Assembly: GCA_017882985.1 (NCBI GenBank) | Contig: JADGOK010000025.1 | Span: 1 to 8,004 of the forward strand | Length of the DNA: 8,004 nt | Reading direction: 5' to 3' | From: Acidimicrobiales bacterium | GTDB taxonomy: Bacteria > Actinomycetota > Acidimicrobiia > Acidimicrobiales > RAAP-2 | Notes under the pieces: generated by a model | Told to the model about the DNA's origin: nothing | The model's database searches: none | The model's input: the letters and a program-made list of their open reading frames with translations, nothing else | Shown here: one piece after another, positions 6,873-8,004 of the stretch | How the letters are laid out: the number at the start of each line of letters is the position of its first letter | Numbering within the stretch: position 1 is the stretch's first letter | Translations under genes and position numbers: made by a program

Positions 6873-6906
6873 ACTATAATTAGAATCATTCCAGGAAGCA
6901 AGTCAA
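6873..6906 (-). promoter_or_regulatory. Predicted znuA operon promoter
   Basis: On the minus strand TTGACT (6906-6901) matches the -35 consensus at 5 of 6. Two -10 candidates follow: TAATTA at 6882-6877 with an 18-base spacer, giving a roughly 5-base leader, and TATAGT at 6878-6873 (5 of 6) placed 7 bases before ATG 6865, which would make the message leaderless. Both lie between the two predicted Zur boxes. This AT-rich patch stands out against the GC-rich surroundings. Confidence 0.6.
6880..6894. promoter_or_regulatory. Predicted Zur/Fur box 2 upstream of znuA
   Basis: TTAGAATCATTCCAG repeats box 1 at 11 of 15 positions and itself forms a 7-1-7 inverted repeat with 5 of 7 pairs. Its centre (6887) lies 24 bp from that of box 1 (6863). 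It overlaps the spacer and -10 region of the znuA promoter. Confidence 0.65.
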
Positions 6907-6912
6907 GAACGG

Positions 6913-6937
6913 GTACGCTGCGTACGTGACGGTCACG
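6913..6937. repeat. Two adjacent perfect 6-1-6 palindromes at the zur start
   Basis: GTACGCTGCGTAC (6913-6925) and CGTGACGGTCACG (6925-6937) are each perfect inverted repeats around a single base, with centres 12 bp apart and one base shared. The first contains the presumed zur -10 and the second contains its start codon. They could form an operator for zur, either autoregulatory or bound by another regulator, though they do not resemble the AT-rich boxes near znuA. Confidence 0.5.
6914..6919 (+). promoter_or_regulatory. Predicted -10 element of zur (leaderless)
   Basis: TACGCT fits the actinobacterial TAnnnT pattern and ends 6 bases before GTG 6926, exactly where a -10 would sit if transcription began at the start codon. 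No Shine-Dalgarno sequence precedes the GTG, which agrees with a leaderless message. No good -35 is visible. Confidence 0.55.
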
Positions 6938-7318
6938 CGAAATACGGCCCAACGCCGAGAGGTCATCCGACTGCTCGTTCGCGTCCAGGGATTCGTGAGC
7001 GCCCAGGAACTCCACGGACTCATCGTGCGCGACGGCGGTCGTATCGCTCTCGCGACGGTCTACACCCAGTTGAAGAAACTGGTCGAGAGCGGCGAGGTCG
7101 ACGTGGTCATGACCGACCGCGGCGAGAGCCTCTTTCGTCGGTGCGTTGTCGACGCGCACCATCACCATCTGGCCTGTCGCAGTTGCGGGGCGATCGTCGA
7201 AGTGGACACGCCCGAACTCGAGAAGTGGTCGCGCGATATCGCCGGCCGCTACGGCTACCAGGACCTGCATCACGTCCTCGAACTCAACGGAATCTGCCGC
7301 GAATGTCAAACCAAGTAA
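6926..7318 (+). CDS. zur: Fur-family metalloregulator, probably zinc uptake regulator
   Basis: This is a DNA-binding repressor, expected to shut off zinc uptake when loaded with zinc. The 130-residue protein has the Fur-family winged helix (TAQRREVIRLL at 7-17, SAQELHGLI at 25-33, recognition segment LATVYTQLKKLVESGEV at 42-58). A dimerisation domain follows, with HHHH at 78-81 and the structural zinc pairs CRSC (84-87) and CREC (124-127). D76, the H78-H81 cluster, H115 and H116 are candidate sensing ligands. It is divergent from znuACB and its gene borders two Fur-type boxes, which favours Zur over Fur or a manganese regulator. It starts at GTG 6926, apparently leaderless, and ends 16 bases inside pgeF. 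Confidence 0.85.
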   Translation: MTVTRNTAQRREVIRLLVRVQGFVSAQELHGLIVRDGGRIALATVYTQLKKLVESGEVDVVMTDRGESLFRRCVVDAHHHHLACRSCGAIVEVDTPELEKWSRDIAGRYGYQDLHHVLELNGICRECQTK

Positions 7319-8004
7319 CGCTCTCACGCCAGCAGCGCGGACCCCTTCAGGTCTACCCGATTGACGTCGTTCGCCAACTGGGCGTCGACGCCTTCGTCAC
7401 CGACCGCTTCGGCGGCGTGAGCGCGGCGCCCTACGACGAGCTCAATTTGGCCCTTCACGTGGGTGACGATCCCGCGAACGTGGCCGAGAACCGCCGACGC
7501 GTCGGCGACGCGATCGGCGTCACGAGCGATGAGCTCGTGACCGTCCATCAGGTGCACGGCAGCACCATCCTGGAAGCCTCCGCCTCGTTGGTCCCGGGTG
7601 ACGCCGACGGTCTGTTCAGCTCTACGGATTCGCTCGCGCTCGCGATACTGGTCGCTGACTGCGTGCCGATCCTGCTCGTGGACAGCACGTCACAACGCTT
7701 CGCGGTCGTGCACGCCGGGTGGCGTGGACTGGCCGACGGCGTCCTCGCCAATGCGGTCGCGTGCTTTGACGCACCGCGCACGCTGCACGCGTTCATCGGT
7801 CCGTCGATCTCAGCCGAGCGCTATCAAGTGGGGCCCGAGGTCGCGGTCCACTTCGAGGGAGTGCCCGGCGCCGTGCGCCGCGACACCGGCGACCGCTCTC
7901 GTCTCGATTTGCGACGTGTCAGTTCGGTCCAGTTGCACGACCTCGGTCTCGAGGACGAACACGTGAGCGCCAGCACGCAGTTGACCGACGGCGGTGAACA
8001 GTTC
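7303..8004 (+). CDS. pgeF: YfiH/PgeF family protein (laccase domain), 3' end missing
   Basis: The frame is open from ATG 7303 to the window edge, 234 codons with no stop. Family marks are FVTDRFGGVS (31-40), VHQVHG (81-86), GDADGL (99-104), VADCVPILLVD (118-128), VVHAGWRGLADGV (135-147) and FIGPSI (164-169). H85, C120 and H137 are the expected zinc ligands. Family members have been described as zinc-dependent purine nucleoside-processing enzymes and, for E. coli YfiH, as a peptidoglycan-editing factor. Near the end, ASTQLTDGGEQF (223-234) corresponds to the family's CT...FFS segment, with Ser in place of Cys. The gene overlaps zur by 16 bases, suggesting co-transcription; the ribosome binding site is weak. 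Confidence 0.92.
   Translation, partial: MSNQVTLSRQQRGPLQVYPIDVVRQLGVDAFVTDRFGGVSAAPYDELNLALHVGDDPANVAENRRRVGDAIGVTSDELVTVHQVHGSTILEASASLVPGDADGLFSSTDSLALAILVADCVPILLVDSTSQRFAVVHAGWRGLADGVLANAVACFDAPRTLHAFIGPSISAERYQVGPEVAVHFEGVPGAVRRDTGDRSRLDLRRVSSVQLHDLGLEDEHVSASTQLTDGGEQF

Larger units (their letters stand above)
1..6906 (-). other. Predicted znuA-to-DUF2520 operon
   Basis: Eleven genes run in one direction with four 4-base GTGA overlaps (znuA/znuC, znuC/znuB, folP/phosphatase-like, phosphatase-like/folB), 10- and 22-base overlaps (folE/folP, folB/folK), and gaps of 9, 6, 2 and 44 bases (znuB/tilS, tilS/hpt, hpt/folE, folK/DUF2520). I see no terminator hairpin or separate promoter at any junction. 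Internal promoters inside coding sequence cannot be excluded by eye. Confidence 0.6.

Noticed and set aside
6866..7327. Long open extension upstream of ZnuA, antisense to zur
   Set aside because: Its translation has no signal or family similarity and mirrors the zur coding sequence. The promoter and operators lie inside it, and the ZnuA signal segment begins at ATG 6865.

Overview
The window is GC-rich, gene-dense bacterial chromosome with GTG starts, tightly overlapping genes and an apparently leaderless regulator gene. The order tilS-hpt-folE-folP-folB-folK followed by a Rossmann-fold DUF2520-type gene is a typical actinobacterial arrangement. Together with base composition this suggests an actinobacterium, perhaps a deep-branching class such as Acidimicrobiia; the class-level guess is weak. 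There are no RNA genes, mobile elements or CRISPR arrays, and the longest gap between genes is 60 bases.

The layout is two divergent transcription units around one short AT-rich regulatory region (about 6856-6937). Leftward (minus strand) runs an unbroken series, in transcription order: znuA, znuC, znuB (zinc/manganese-type ABC importer), tilS (tRNA-Ile lysidine synthase), hpt (hypoxanthine phosphoribosyltransferase), folE, folP, an unnamed phosphatase-like gene, folB, folK, and the first 17 codons of a DUF2520-type gene cut off by the window edge. Four junctions are 4-base GTGA overlaps, and all others are small gaps or overlaps (largest gap 44 bases). Rightward run zur (Fur-family repressor) and pgeF (YfiH/laccase-domain protein), which overlap by 16 bases; pgeF is cut by the right edge and has no stop in the window.

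Between znuA and zur lie two Fur/Zur-type 7-1-7 boxes whose centres are 24 bp apart. They flank a good -10 element and overlap the znuA start. A second pair of perfect 6-1-6 palindromes covers the presumed -10 and the first codons of zur. The simple reading is that zinc-loaded Zur represses the importer genes. Because the series continues without a visible break, the folate, purine-salvage and tRNA-modification genes may share zinc control. FolE here is the zinc-dependent type, which makes that link biologically plausible.

The least expected single gene is the one between folP and folB. It looks like a dual-specificity-type phosphatase fold in which the catalytic Cys of the HCX5R loop is Ser (S111...R117), so it is probably a pseudophosphatase embedded in the folate operon. 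Also of note are a histidine-rich tail on the transporter ATPase, a ZnuA without a lipobox, and the absence of ftsH from its usual place between hpt and folE.
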